Origin: CAYQUC01 sp964514215
GTDB taxonomy: Bacteria; Pseudomonadota; Gammaproteobacteria; UBA6429; Thiohalophilaceae
Assembly (NCBI GenBank): GCA_964514215.1
Contig: CAZEPW010000010.1
Location: 23,378 to 87,377 of the forward strand
Reading direction: 5' to 3'
DNA: 64,000 nucleotides
Part shown: one piece after another, positions 45,478-53,918 of the stretch
Layout: every line of letters starts with the position of its first letter
How positions within the stretch are numbered: position 1 is the stretch's first letter
The notes under the pieces: generated by a model
The model's input: the letters and a program-made list of their open reading frames with translations, nothing else
The model's database searches: none
Told to the model about the DNA's origin: nothing
Made by a program: the position numbers and the translations under genes

Positions 45478-45753
45478 ATGAAACGTATTTTTATGGGCAG
45501 TATTATTGCTTTGCTACTATCTTTTCAGTCAGTTAGTGCTGAATCTCTGCAAATGCCCAATAATTCCTCATCAATCTCGGTAGAAATCCCTTCACGCGGA
45601 ATGACGATGAGTGGTGTTGAAGAGCATTTTGGTGAGCCTGAAGCAAAGAAAGAAGCGATAGGTGAGCCACCAATTACGGTGTGGCAATATTCAAATTATA
45701 CGGTATATTTTGAATATAAAAATGTTATTCATACCGTTGTTGATAAAGGTTAA
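45478..45753 (+). CDS. Small periplasmic protein, BamE/OmlA-like fold possible
   Basis: A 91-residue protein with a clear signal peptide (IFMGSIIALLLSFQSVSA, cut at SAES). The mature part has IPSRGMTMSGVEEHFGEP, EAIGEPPITVWQYSNYTVYF and EYKNVIHTVV. Proteins with this pattern are common as unnamed small periplasmic proteins in gammaproteobacteria; the MTMSxVxxxFGEP helix followed by WxY strands recalls the SmpA/OmlA (BamE) fold, an inference only. It is monocistronic, with its own promoter-like boxes and a following hairpin. Confidence 0.75.
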   Translation: MKRIFMGSIIALLLSFQSVSAESLQMPNNSSSISVEIPSRGMTMSGVEEHFGEPEAKKEAIGEPPITVWQYSNYTVYFEYKNVIHTVVDKG

Positions 45754-45760
45754 GCATTAA

Positions 45761-45794
45761 ATATACTGGTGAAATACTAATTACACCAGTATAT
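45761..45794. terminator. Shared hairpin terminator between convergent genes
   Basis: ATATACTGGTG (45761-45771) and CACCAGTATAT (45784-45794) form a perfect 11-bp stem with a 12-base loop in the 56-base gap between two convergent genes. The flanks are AT-rich but lack a long T-run, so it may serve both directions weakly. Confidence 0.6.
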
Positions 45795-45809
45795 TATTAA
45801 TAGTGTAAA

Positions 45810-46232
45810 TTAAGGTACTACTGGAAATTTTAATAATTTAGAGGATAAGTACCAGCGATTATTCTTTTCATCATATTGCCACTCCTGCCGATCAATAAAA
45901 CTTTTTTCCACGAAATCATTAACATTATAGAATCGTATTTTAACTACTTGGTGTGCAATCATTTCTTCTTCATTAACACTTTTTTGAATCACATCATAAC
46001 CTGTTACTTTTAAGCTTTTTATATTTTTAGGAAATTTTGCCGAAGTAACCGCATCTTCTTTCAAAAAATGTACAGCTCCTGAGACATCCCCCCAGCGTAT
46101 TGTTCGCTCATAAGCTCGCCAAGTATGACCAAGAGCTTGAATGGGTTCTACTGAAGCACAAGATATTATACTTACAGTGGTTACTATTAAAAAGAGCTGA
46201 AATATTAGTTTTAATTTTTTTAATTTAAGCAC
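45810..46232 (-). CDS. Putative lipoprotein of unknown function
   Basis: A protein of about 140 residues with a basic start, a hydrophobic stretch (LIFQLFLIVTTVSIIS) and a lipobox IISC, so it is probably a lipoprotein. The mature part (HTWRAYERTIRWGDVSGAV, then strands ending DRQEWQYDEKNNRWYLSS) looks like a small NTF2/DUF4440-like fold, an inference from pattern only. The ATG at 46241 touches the ribosome site GGGAG; a GTG at 46232, 9 bases from GGGAG, is preferred as the start. No functional family is recognised. Confidence 0.7.
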   Translation of the reverse strand: MLKLKKLKLIFQLFLIVTTVSIISCASVEPIQALGHTWRAYERTIRWGDVSGAVHFLKEDAVTSAKFPKNIKSLKVTGYDVIQKSVNEEEMIAHQVVKIRFYNVNDFVEKSFIDRQEWQYDEKNNRWYLSSKLLKFPVVP

Positions 46233-46339
46233 CCGACACATCTCCCTTTATTTTTTTCAAGTATAGCGCATCATCTGATTATCAAGATACACATTAAATC
46301 ATACTTTAAGATTTATATAGAGGATAGGTTAAACAAAAC

Positions 46340-46822
46340 TCAGAATTCAAGCAAACGAATAGAAGCTTGAAAATAGGTAAAAGCAACCATTTTTGGTTGT
46401 ATCTTTGGAACGTAAGTGACATTAATTGCAAACCAATCATAACCAAAAGACACAAATGGTAAAGCCGCAACAAATGGATCGTTATTTTTATAATCTTGAC
46501 GCGTCATCACAAAAGCTAATATCCCTGCATCAAAATGAAAGCCATCCGGATCACGGCCAAAGCGAAAGCGTCGTTTAGAACCTGCGCCAAGATAATTTGA
46601 GGTTTGACTATTGCTATCTAAAAATGAAACAGCAGTGATTAACGGAATCCAATTATTTCTTTCAGTAAAGTCATATTCAAACCCAAATCCCTTATTATCT
46701 TCATTATAATTACCACTACCATAATGTATCGCTTTACCGCTAGCAATGAGATGTAATTCATCTGCCGTTACGGTATTAAATGGTATTAACAAGATAAATA
46801 TAAACACTATTTTTGCTATCAT
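46340..46822 (-). CDS. Predicted small outer-membrane beta-barrel protein
   Basis: A 160-residue protein with a signal peptide (IAKIVFIFILLIPFNTVTA, cut at ADE). The mature chain is made of alternating aromatic strands (GFGFEYDFTERNNWIPLITAV, FHFDAGILAFVM, FVSFGYDWFAINVTYVP) and ends in Phe (SIRLLEF), the usual outer-membrane barrel signal. Its size suggests an eight-stranded barrel like PagP or OmpX-type proteins, and similar short barrels are often annotated as unknown; PagP catalytic residues could not be verified. It has its own upstream region with a palindrome shared with a divergent protease gene. Confidence 0.65.
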   Translation of the reverse strand: MIAKIVFIFILLIPFNTVTADELHLIASGKAIHYGSGNYNEDNKGFGFEYDFTERNNWIPLITAVSFLDSNSQTSNYLGAGSKRRFRFGRDPDGFHFDAGILAFVMTRQDYKNNDPFVAALPFVSFGYDWFAINVTYVPKIQPKMVAFTYFQASIRLLEF

Positions 46823-46931
46823 ACAAAAAACTCATTGAACGCTATCACATAAAATGAATATCGTCATATATTTCAATAACTTAAAAATTATTTATTTGAG
46901 TTTTTGACACCTTTAATATCAAATAGATAGC

Positions 46932-46953
46932 GACACTAAATTAATTTAGTGTC
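46932..46953. promoter_or_regulatory. 22-bp perfect palindrome, probable operator
   Basis: The 22 bases read identically on both strands: GACACTAAATT followed by AATTTAGTGTC, with no loop. It lies in the 211-base region between two divergent genes (barrel protein and retropepsin-like protease). TTGACA at 46904-46909 and a weak -10 near 46926 put it close to a possible start of transcription of the rightward gene. The absence of a loop and of a T-run argues for a dimeric repressor site rather than a terminator. Confidence 0.45.
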
Positions 46954-47033
46954 AATTTATCGACATTTTTTAATTTTATTAGCAGTGAATAGCGTTATAA
47001 AATGAACCAAAATACAGGAAAGAGAAATTAATT

Positions 47034-47564
47034 TTGAAAAATGATAATGAACAAGCATTTCAAAAAATAGGTCGAGGCATGATTTGGCTTATGTGGCTAA
47101 TTGTTATTGGTTTGGTCACACTATTTTTTAATAAAATTGTTGATGACCAAAAAAATCCGAATAAAAATATTCAAAGCTCTATTGAACCTGATGGCGTTAA
47201 GAAAGTGATTTTAACGCGTAATCGTTTCGGACATTATATAACCGATGGCAAAATTAATGGTAGTAAAGTTGTATTCATGATTGACACTGGGGCAAGTGAT
47301 ATCTCAATTCCAATAGCTGTAGCAGAGAGACTTAATTTAAAGAAAGGTTTATCAATGGATTACGAAACAGCAAACGGACTAGCAAAATCGTTCCTAACCC
47401 GGTTAGACAGTGTTTCAATTTCAGGCATTAAAAAATATAACGTACGAGCATCAATTAATCCAAACGTCAATTTTGATGAGATATTACTTGGCATGAGTTT
47501 CTTAAAAGATCTTGAATTTAGCCAGCAAGGTAACCAGCTTATTATTAAGCAGGTACAATATTAA
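47034..47564 (+). CDS. Retropepsin-like aspartic protease, membrane-anchored
   Basis: A 176-residue protein with one N-terminal helix (about 16-33, MIWLMWLIVIGLVTLFF) and a single retropepsin-like domain: VVFMIDTGASDISIPIAVAE, holding the catalytic DTGAS, then GMSFLKDLEF near the end. This is the bacterial clan AA family (TIGR02281-like) that acts as a dimer, probably in the periplasm; targets are unknown. The start is TTG at 47034 after AGGAAAGAG; no in-frame ATG precedes the membrane helix. It is divergent from the barrel gene. Confidence 0.85.
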   Translation: MKNDNEQAFQKIGRGMIWLMWLIVIGLVTLFFNKIVDDQKNPNKNIQSSIEPDGVKKVILTRNRFGHYITDGKINGSKVVFMIDTGASDISIPIAVAERLNLKKGLSMDYETANGLAKSFLTRLDSVSISGIKKYNVRASINPNVNFDEILLGMSFLKDLEFSQQGNQLIIKQVQY

Positions 47565-47585
47565 GAATATCTATAACCACTTCAG

Positions 47586-48737
47586 CTATACTTCATTATT
47601 TTTTTCAGCTAATAAATTTCGTTTTTTGACTGCAGAAATGATCAATGCAACAAATAAAGCTAGGAACCCACTCAATAGCATTCCAATAATTACAATCAAT
47701 TTTTTATTTGGTTTAACAGGAGCATCATCAATAGCAGCTAACTTTTCAAGTGTATACAACTTCGCACCATCAAAATTAAATGATTTTTTATTTAGAATAG
47801 AGAGTTCTGATACTAGTTTTGGAATTTCCCCAATAAAGGCATCATCTGATGTTAGTTTAAACCCACGAGATTCTAATCTTTTAATTTCAGCATTTAAATA
47901 ATCACTTCCAACCATGTATTTTTGCTGTTGTTTTGAATCACTTAGGAATAAAGTAAGACCATTTGATTTTGAACCGTTTGCGTTTGTTGGTATTGATATT
48001 AATGGTTTTTTAACGCCCATAATCGATGCTACGTTTAAGGTCTCTTTTAAATCGGCAATAGCATTTAACCGATTTTGTTTTGCTAAATTTCTTAAGCCTG
48101 AAATTTTTTCTTCTATTTCTTGTTTCCGTAAACTAATAGAGTACTTTCCATGTTCCTTAATATCCTTTAATGTGTATTGCTCTATATCTTTAACATACTG
48201 ATTAAGAATATTAACAGCTATATCTTCATTGTTAAATTTCAAAGTTACTTTAAAAACATCAGATTTCACACCAGACTTCGTCGTTTTATTTTCACTATCA
48301 ATGTAATTCACCATTAAAGTTGATGTCATTCCAATGGCTGCTTGATTAAGATCTACCGTAGATTTTAATTTTGGATATAATTTAGAAATAATATCTGTTG
48401 AAATTAAATAGTTTTTAAAAACTTCTGGTGATTTAAGATTGTTATAAAAAATTAAAAAAAGTGACTCTAAATCAACTCCATAGCCATTTAATTTAATTAT
48501 TTGAATATCAGATATTAATGGTTTTCTAAGCTGGGTATAATTTTCGTACTGTTTTGGAATGGTTGTTGTATAAGCTATAGTCAATAAAGTACCGACTGTT
48601 ATTATCAATAAAATTAACTTCCATTGCGCAAATATTGATAGCACTAATTCGAATAAATCAATCTCATCATTTTGCTCAGAATCGGATACATAATATTGTA
48701 CCGGCATGGGTGTAATGCTTTTTTCTGTTTGGTTCAT
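47586..48737 (-). CDS. Wzz-type polysaccharide chain-length determinant
   Basis: A 383-residue protein with the Wzz layout: cytoplasmic start, helix 1 (about 38-60, QWKLILLIITVGTLLTIAY), a long periplasmic coiled domain, and helix 2 (about 343-365, KLIVIIGMLLSGFLALFVAL). The pattern KPLISIP and KPNKKLI before helix 2 fits the family's Pro-rich segment. It sets O-antigen or other polysaccharide length. No wzx, wzy or glycosyltransferase lies nearby, so it is an orphan copy. It is converging on the protease gene and follows tRNA-Pro on the same strand with a 68-base gap. Confidence 0.85.
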   Translation of the reverse strand: MNQTEKSITPMPVQYYVSDSEQNDEIDLFELVLSIFAQWKLILLIITVGTLLTIAYTTTIPKQYENYTQLRKPLISDIQIIKLNGYGVDLESLFLIFYNNLKSPEVFKNYLISTDIISKLYPKLKSTVDLNQAAIGMTSTLMVNYIDSENKTTKSGVKSDVFKVTLKFNNEDIAVNILNQYVKDIEQYTLKDIKEHGKYSISLRKQEIEEKISGLRNLAKQNRLNAIADLKETLNVASIMGVKKPLISIPTNANGSKSNGLTLFLSDSKQQQKYMVGSDYLNAEIKRLESRGFKLTSDDAFIGEIPKLVSELSILNKKSFNFDGAKLYTLEKLAAIDDAPVKPNKKLIVIIGMLLSGFLALFVALIISAVKKRNLLAEKNNEV

Positions 48738-48805
48738 TTAAATACAATCCAATCTTTTTATTATTTTTTCAATTATAGATTAAATATTGCTAATTAATAT
48801 CAAAA

Positions 48806-48882
48806 TGGTCGGGACGAAAGGATTTGAACCTTCGACCCCTACACCCCCAGTGTAGTGCGCTACCCGACTGCGCTACGCCCCG
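48806..48882 (-). tRNA. tRNA-Pro (GGG anticodon)
   Basis: The 77-base minus-strand sequence starts CGGGGCG and ends CGTCCCGACCA; the acceptor stem pairs fully with one G-U. The anticodon arm is CTACA-CTGGGGG-TGTAG, giving anticodon GGG (Pro, CCC/CCU codons). The T-arm GGTTCAAATCC is standard, and CCA is encoded. It follows the ihfA-merR pair, its usual place in gammaproteobacteria. Confidence 0.95.
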
Positions 48883-48933
48883 ATTATTTTGCCATTTTAA
48901 GCTTTTTCAAATTTAAGGAGGGAAAAATTATAA

Positions 48934-49287
48934 TTAATTTAAAATTTCAAGAACGTGTTCTAAATCTTCACGTAATTCTTTTATTATTTTTTTATTATCG
49001 TTAGCCGGTTTATTTTCATCTGTATCTGAAAGTCGTAATCGAGCACCGCCAATTGTATATCCTTGTTCGTACAGTAAACTACGAATTTGTCGAATCATCA
49101 CCACATCTTGACGCTGATAATAACGACGATTGCCGCGTCTCTTTACTGGTTTTAGTTGTGGAAATTCTTGCTCCCAATAACGTAACACATGAGGCTTTAC
49201 GTCACACAGATCACTGACTTCGCCAATCGTAAAATAGCGTTTGCCAGGAATTGGCGGTAGTTCATTGTTGTGGGTTGGCTCGAGCAT
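48934..49287 (-). CDS. MerR-family transcriptional regulator
   Basis: A 117-residue regulator with a MerR winged helix: YFTIGEVSDLCDVKPHVLRYWEQEFPQL (in parts, about 18-45), then RRGNRRYYQRQDVVMIRQIRSLLYEQGYTI, and a C-terminal coiled helix (NKKIIKELREDLEHVLEILN) for dimerisation. There is no Cys-rich effector domain, so it is a small MerR of unknown signal. It overlaps ihfA by 26 bases and precedes tRNA-Pro; this ihfA-merR-tRNA-Pro order is conserved in gammaproteobacteria. Confidence 0.88.
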   Translation of the reverse strand: MLEPTHNNELPPIPGKRYFTIGEVSDLCDVKPHVLRYWEQEFPQLKPVKRRGNRRYYQRQDVVMIRQIRSLLYEQGYTIGGARLRLSDTDENKPANDNKKIIKELREDLEHVLEILN

Positions 49288-49567
49288 AGGCCTCTACACG
49301 TGCTTTAAGTTTCTGACCAGGGCGAAACGTGACTACGCGTCGTGCGGTAATCGGTATTTCTTGTCCCGTTTTAGGATTTCGTCCAGGCCGTTGTTTTTTA
49401 TCACGTAAGTCAAAATTCCCAAACCCGGATAGTTTCACTTGCGCACCTCTTTCTAGTGCAGAACGAACTTCTTCAAAGAAAAATTCCACGAGTTCTTTCG
49501 CTTCTCTTTTATTCAAGCCTAGTTCTTCAAACAGTTTTTCAGCCATAACGGCTTTTGTTAGCGCCAT
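49262..49567 (-). CDS. ihfA: Integration host factor subunit alpha
   Basis: A 101-residue DNA-bending protein. MALTKAVMAEKLFEELGL is the N-terminus and the DNA-binding arms contain GRNPKTGQEIPITARRVVTF, with the Pro that intercalates in DNA. A longer frame reaches 49597, but homologs start at ATG 49567, which has GAGAAA upstream. IHF helps transcription, recombination and replication. It lies 60-90 bases after pheT in the thrS-pheST-ihfA operon and overlaps merR by 26 bases. Confidence 0.93.
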   Translation of the reverse strand: MALTKAVMAEKLFEELGLNKREAKELVEFFFEEVRSALERGAQVKLSGFGNFDLRDKKQRPGRNPKTGQEIPITARRVVTFRPGQKLKARVEAYARANPQQ

Positions 49568-49657
49568 ATTTTTTCTCGTTTTTTCTTCAGCTTGCAATTC
49601 ATAAATCTTATGATTATTGAAGCCTAATCCAACTAACCCTATTGATTTCCATATCGA

Positions 49658-52036
49658 TTACCTTAGAACTGCTCCAAAATTTTGCTCAAGATGCTCAAGC
49701 ACCTCTTTAACGATAACTTCTACTTCACTATCAGTAAGAGTGCGCGAAAGATCCTGTAAGGTCAAGCCCAAAGCAAGACTTTTTCGTCCAGAATCAATAC
49801 CTTCGGCAGTATATACGTCAAATAACTCGACATTTGTTAGGTAAGTGACTTGACTATTTTTAATACTATGCATTACCAATGCTGCTGGTACATCGTCATC
49901 AACCACTATTGCAATATCACGCCGAATTGATGGAAATTTGGACAAAACTTCAAATTTTGGAATTTTACCGTCTTTTAACGCCCAAAAGTCTAACTCAAAT
50001 AAAAATACATTTTTTGTTAATCCCAGTTTCTTTTGTAATGCGGGATGAATTGCGCCAATCCAACCACAATGTTGGCCATTTCGCTTTATCTGAGCGGTTT
50101 GACCAGGATGTAAAGCAAGATGACTAGCTGATTCATAAGTAAACTCTTGCGCGATACCTGCCCGTTCTAATAAACGCTCAACGTCACCTTTAACATCATA
50201 AAAATCGACATCATCCAACTTTTCAGCCCATTGCTCATCCATTTTAGAACCAACCACAACACCAGCAAATGACTCTATTTGTTGTAATTCAGTATCTTGC
50301 ATTACAAACTTGAGACCATACTCGAATAATTTTATACGAGATTGCTGGCGATGCAAGTTATATTGCACAGCTTGGACTAATCCAGTCCAAAGTGTTGTGC
50401 GCATTACAGCCATATCTTCGGATATCGGATTCGTTAATTTAATTGAGTTTAGCTCAGGTTCAAGTAGCTTTTGTAGTTTCTCTTCAACAAAGCTATATGT
50501 AATCGCCTCAGAGTAACCCTGAGCAACTAAATCAGCTCGGTAATCTTGTACACTTCTGTTCGATTCAGAACTCTGAGGTAATGTAAGACTGCCTTTGAGT
50601 AGACGAGCAGGTAATTTTTCATAACCATAGATTCGTCCAAGCTCTTCAAGCAAATCTTCCTCATAGTTAATATCAAACCGAAATGCAGGAGGTGTTATTT
50701 GCCACGATTCTAAATTGGAATCATTGACATTCATCTCTAATCGAACAAATATTTCTTTCATTTGTGTTAATTCTAGCTCAAGCCCCATTACTCGCTTAAA
50801 TCGCTTAGGTTTAAATTCAATTATTTTTTGCTGATTCAGATTTTCGGGCGAACTAATTTCAATAATCTTACCCGTTTTGCCGCCAGCAATTTCCAATAAT
50901 AATTCTGCTGCACGTTCTAAAGCATGATTCTGAAGATTAGATGCTACACCACGTTCAAATCGGTGCGATGAGTCAGTATGTAGGCCGTGACTTCTGGCAC
51001 GTCCAGCTATCATAGTGGGATCAAAGTAAGCACTTTCGAGAAAGATATTTTGAGTGACATCAGTCACAGCACTAGCCTCTCCTCCCATAATACCTGCGAG
51101 GGCAACAGGTTTTTTTTTATCGGATATAATCAGATCGTTTGTGCTTAATTTAATTTCTTGTCCATCTAATAAAGTTAAACTTTCTTTATCTGTCGCATAA
51201 CGAACAATAATTTCTGAATCCAGTTTATCCAAATCAAACGCATGCATTGGCTGACCTAATTCCAGTAACACATAGTTCGTTACATCAACCACCGGGCTAA
51301 TGCTTCTAAGACCACTACGCCTAAGTTTTTCTACCATCCACAACGGTGTTTTAGCGTTAACATTGATATTTTTAATAATTAAACCCGAGTAATGAGGGCA
51401 AGCTTGCTGTGCACTAATCGTTACTTTTAATAAATCTTTGTGCATTAAAGTAATTTTCTTAGTTTTAATTTTAGTCAGGTTTAAGCTATTTAAAACCCCA
51501 ACTTCACGTGCAATACCATGTAAGCTCAAACAATCACCCCGATTTGGTGTTAAATCAACATCAAATGCAACATCATCTAAATTTAAATAATCTCTTATAT
51601 TTTCACCAATAGGAGCATCACTTGGTAATAGCATTAATCCATCAGCTTCATCAGCTAATCCCAATTCAGTTTCAGAACACAGCATTCCATGGGATGCCAC
51701 ACCACGTAATTTGCCTTTTTTAATTTTAATTCCACCCGGTAACCTTGCACCGACTAATGCCGCAGGTACTTTTACACCTTGAACAACATTCGCCGCACCA
51801 CAAACAATGGATAATGGTTCATCAGCACCTATATTCACACTGCAAACACATAATTTATCAGCATCAGGATGGGGACTTACTTTAATAACCTCGGCTATTA
51901 CGACTTTAGAAAATTCACCTGCAACTTGTTCTATTGAATCAACTTCAAGACCCGCCATTGTTAATTGATGAGATAATGCCTCGGTTGTTATTTTCGGATT
52001 AACCCATTCCCTTAACCATTGTTCACTAAATTTCAT
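49658..52036 (-). CDS. pheT: Phenylalanyl-tRNA synthetase beta subunit
   Basis: A 792-residue synthetase subunit. It has an N-terminal tRNA-binding EMAP-like domain (about 40-150, VVIAEVIKVSPHPDADKL), B3/B4 editing domain in the middle, B5 (about 400-475), and a C-terminal ferredoxin-like anticodon-binding domain (about 695-790, FPSIRRDIAIVVDD). The length nearly equals E. coli PheT (795). It lies 52 bases after pheS. It has editing activity for misactivated Tyr in known homologs. Confidence 0.95.
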   Translation of the reverse strand: MKFSEQWLREWVNPKITTEALSHQLTMAGLEVDSIEQVAGEFSKVVIAEVIKVSPHPDADKLCVCSVNIGADEPLSIVCGAANVVQGVKVPAALVGARLPGGIKIKKGKLRGVASHGMLCSETELGLADEADGLMLLPSDAPIGENIRDYLNLDDVAFDVDLTPNRGDCLSLHGIAREVGVLNSLNLTKIKTKKITLMHKDLLKVTISAQQACPHYSGLIIKNINVNAKTPLWMVEKLRRSGLRSISPVVDVTNYVLLELGQPMHAFDLDKLDSEIIVRYATDKESLTLLDGQEIKLSTNDLIISDKKKPVALAGIMGGEASAVTDVTQNIFLESAYFDPTMIAGRARSHGLHTDSSHRFERGVASNLQNHALERAAELLLEIAGGKTGKIIEISSPENLNQQKIIEFKPKRFKRVMGLELELTQMKEIFVRLEMNVNDSNLESWQITPPAFRFDINYEEDLLEELGRIYGYEKLPARLLKGSLTLPQSSESNRSVQDYRADLVAQGYSEAITYSFVEEKLQKLLEPELNSIKLTNPISEDMAVMRTTLWTGLVQAVQYNLHRQQSRIKLFEYGLKFVMQDTELQQIESFAGVVVGSKMDEQWAEKLDDVDFYDVKGDVERLLERAGIAQEFTYESASHLALHPGQTAQIKRNGQHCGWIGAIHPALQKKLGLTKNVFLFELDFWALKDGKIPKFEVLSKFPSIRRDIAIVVDDDVPAALVMHSIKNSQVTYLTNVELFDVYTAEGIDSGRKSLALGLTLQDLSRTLTDSEVEVIVKEVLEHLEQNFGAVLR

Positions 52037-52088
52037 TATAAATTCCTGTTATACGATATTGATTTATATAAGATGTTAATTTGAAGAC

Positions 52089-53111
52089 TTATCTAAATTG
52101 ATTTAAAAATCGCAAATCGTTTTCAAAAAATAAACGTAAATCATTAACACCATATCGAATCATCGACAAACGCTCTACACCCATACCAAAAGCAAAACCG
52201 GTATATTTTTCGGTATCAATATTGACGTGTGAAAAAACATTCGGGTGTACCATGCCACAACCTAAAACTTCAATCCAACCAGTTTGGCTACACACTCGAC
52301 AGCCCTCTCCGCCACACATAACACATTGAATATCAACTTCAGCAGATGGTTCTGTAAATGGAAAATAGGATGGACGAAAACGTACAGCGAGATCATCTTG
52401 TTCAAAAAAGTGTTGTAAGAAATCAATAATAATGCCTTTGAGATCGGCAAATGTTACTGAATCATCAACCATCAAACCTTCAACTTGATGAAACATTGGA
52501 GTATGCGTTAAATCTGAATCACAACGATAAACCCTACCTGGAGCAATTAATCGTAGCGGTGGTTCCTGTGTTTCTAGCGCTCGAATTTGCACTGGTGAAG
52601 TATGTGTTCGTAATAATAATTTATTATCGAAATAAAATGTATCATGCATCGCACGAGCAGGATGTGTTTCAGGAATATTCAACGCTTCAAAATTATGAAA
52701 GTCATCTTCTATTTCAGGGCCTTCTTCAATGCTAAAACCCATTGCTGAAAATAATTCCTGAATTCGATTCATTGTAATCGTCACGGGGTGTAAGCCTCCG
52801 GCAGATTCTCGACGACCGGGTAAAGTAACATCCAAACGTTCTTGCGCTAATTGCCTATTGAGCGATTCATTTTGAAGAAAATCTTTACGCTCAATAATAC
52901 TCTGTTGCACCGTTTGTTTTGCTTTGTTAATCAATTGACCAGCAGCAGGACGCTGTTCTGCTGATAACTTCCCTAGCTGTTTCATTCGTTCAGTAATAAG
53001 GCCTTTTTTGCCTAAGTATTTTACCCGAACATTATCCAACAACGCTAACTCTGCACTTTCGGTAATTGCCAGCTGTGCGCTTTTTATTAGTTCATCAAGT
53101 TCTTGTTGCAC
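52089..53111 (-). CDS. pheS: Phenylalanyl-tRNA synthetase alpha subunit
   Basis: A 340-residue catalytic subunit. The N-terminal coiled coil (about 1-85) contacts tRNA; class II motifs include HPARAMHDTFYF, LLRTHTSPVQIRALE, FHQVEGLMVD, FRPSYFPFTEPSAEVDI and GFAFGMGVERLSMIRYG. A Cys cluster (CVMCGGEGCRVCSQTGW) is common in gammaproteobacterial PheS. The length fits (E. coli 327). A strong terminator-like hairpin lies between rplT and this gene, so expression may be attenuated. Confidence 0.95.
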   Translation of the reverse strand: MQQELDELIKSAQLAITESAELALLDNVRVKYLGKKGLITERMKQLGKLSAEQRPAAGQLINKAKQTVQQSIIERKDFLQNESLNRQLAQERLDVTLPGRRESAGGLHPVTITMNRIQELFSAMGFSIEEGPEIEDDFHNFEALNIPETHPARAMHDTFYFDNKLLLRTHTSPVQIRALETQEPPLRLIAPGRVYRCDSDLTHTPMFHQVEGLMVDDSVTFADLKGIIIDFLQHFFEQDDLAVRFRPSYFPFTEPSAEVDIQCVMCGGEGCRVCSQTGWIEVLGCGMVHPNVFSHVNIDTEKYTGFAFGMGVERLSMIRYGVNDLRLFFENDLRFLNQFR

Positions 53112-53146
53112 AATATAAACTCATCTTTTTAATTTATTTTTCTAAT

Positions 53147-53173
53147 AAAAAAGGGAAGACCATCGGCCTTCCC
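53147..53173 (-). terminator. Terminator between rplT and pheS
   Basis: On the minus strand GGGAAG (53173-53168) pairs with CTTCCC (53158-53153), with extra GC pairs inside the loop region, followed by TTTTTT (53152-53147). It sits in the 123-base rplT-pheS gap, where E. coli has the pheST attenuator. Here no upstream Phe-rich leader peptide was recognised, so it may be a partial terminator. Confidence 0.75.
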
Positions 53174-53234
53174 CATTTGATATCTAACTATATTGCAGTA
53201 ATTAGTTATAAATATTACTAACTAAAACTATTTG

Positions 53235-53591
53235 TTATGACAAACTTGCTTTTGCTTTTTCAGCTAATGCAGCAAAACCTGCTTTATCATATACAGCAAT
53301 GTCGGCTAGGACTTTACGATCGATACCAATGGCGGCCTTTTTCAGACCATTCATAAATCGACTGTAAGTAATGCCACATTCTCTTGATGCTGCATTTATT
53401 CGTGCAATCCACAATGCACGGAACTGACGTTTTCTTTGACGACGATCACGATATGCATATTGACCTGCTTTAGTAACAGCCTGCTTAGCAACACGGTAAA
53501 CGCTCTTACGACGTCCCCGGTAACCTTTAGCAAGTTTTAAAATTTTCTTATGTCTGGCGTGTGCTGTGACGCCGCGTTTTACTCTTGGCAT
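53235..53591 (-). CDS. rplT: 50S ribosomal protein L20
   Basis: A 118-residue basic protein, MPRVKRGVTAHARHKKILKL at the start, then AKGYRGRRKSVYRVA and RDRRQRKRQFRALWIARINA, all L20 hallmarks. The length matches E. coli L20. In E. coli L20 represses rpmI-rplT translation by binding a pseudoknot; whether the leader here forms one is not decided. It follows rpmI by 29 bases in the infC operon. Confidence 0.97.
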   Translation of the reverse strand: MPRVKRGVTAHARHKKILKLAKGYRGRRKSVYRVAKQAVTKAGQYAYRDRRQRKRQFRALWIARINAASRECGITYSRFMNGLKKAAIGIDRKVLADIAVYDKAGFAALAEKAKASLS

Positions 53592-53620
53592 AATCTTATC
53601 CTCAGAATGTCTTAATTAAT

Positions 53621-53818
53621 TTATACGAAAGGCAACATTCGACGTACCATTCGTACATCAACGCTAGCAATCATTTCACCTGCACGTAAATGACGTTTAC
53701 GCTTAGTCGATTTTTTAGTTAAGATATGTCTAAGATGAGACTGTTTACGTTTAAAACCACCTGAAGCAGTTTTTCGAAAACGCTTTGCAGCACCTCGGTT
53801 TGTTTTCATTTTTGGCAT
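53621..53818 (-). CDS. rpmI: 50S ribosomal protein L35
   Basis: A 65-residue very basic protein starting MPKMKTNRGAAKRFRKTASG, with HLRHILTKKSTKRKRHLR and a C-terminal RRMLPFV (typical L35 ending). The length is that of E. coli L35. A 100-base gap to infC, containing short inverted repeats such as GTGG/CCAC near 53888-53904, may hold the L20 translational operator known in E. coli; this is inferred from position. Confidence 0.96.
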   Translation of the reverse strand: MPKMKTNRGAAKRFRKTASGGFKRKQSHLRHILTKKSTKRKRHLRAGEMIASVDVRMVRRMLPFV

Positions 53819-53918
53819 GTAATACTCCGCATTTCTATTTAAAATATCATGTTAATTAAATACGCTTTTCGACAGACAATCTGTGGCAGCCAATACCACG
53901 ACGGACTGTAGCGTACGT

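Noticed and set aside
47512..47901. 129-residue plus-strand frame over the wzz gene
   Set aside because: It overlaps the well-supported wzz and protease genes and shows no signal of its own.
53130..53176. Possible Phe leader peptide (MGKADGLPFF...) before pheS
   Set aside because: Its Phe codons are the terminator T-run itself and its ATG lies in the stem, so it cannot act as a normal attenuation leader.
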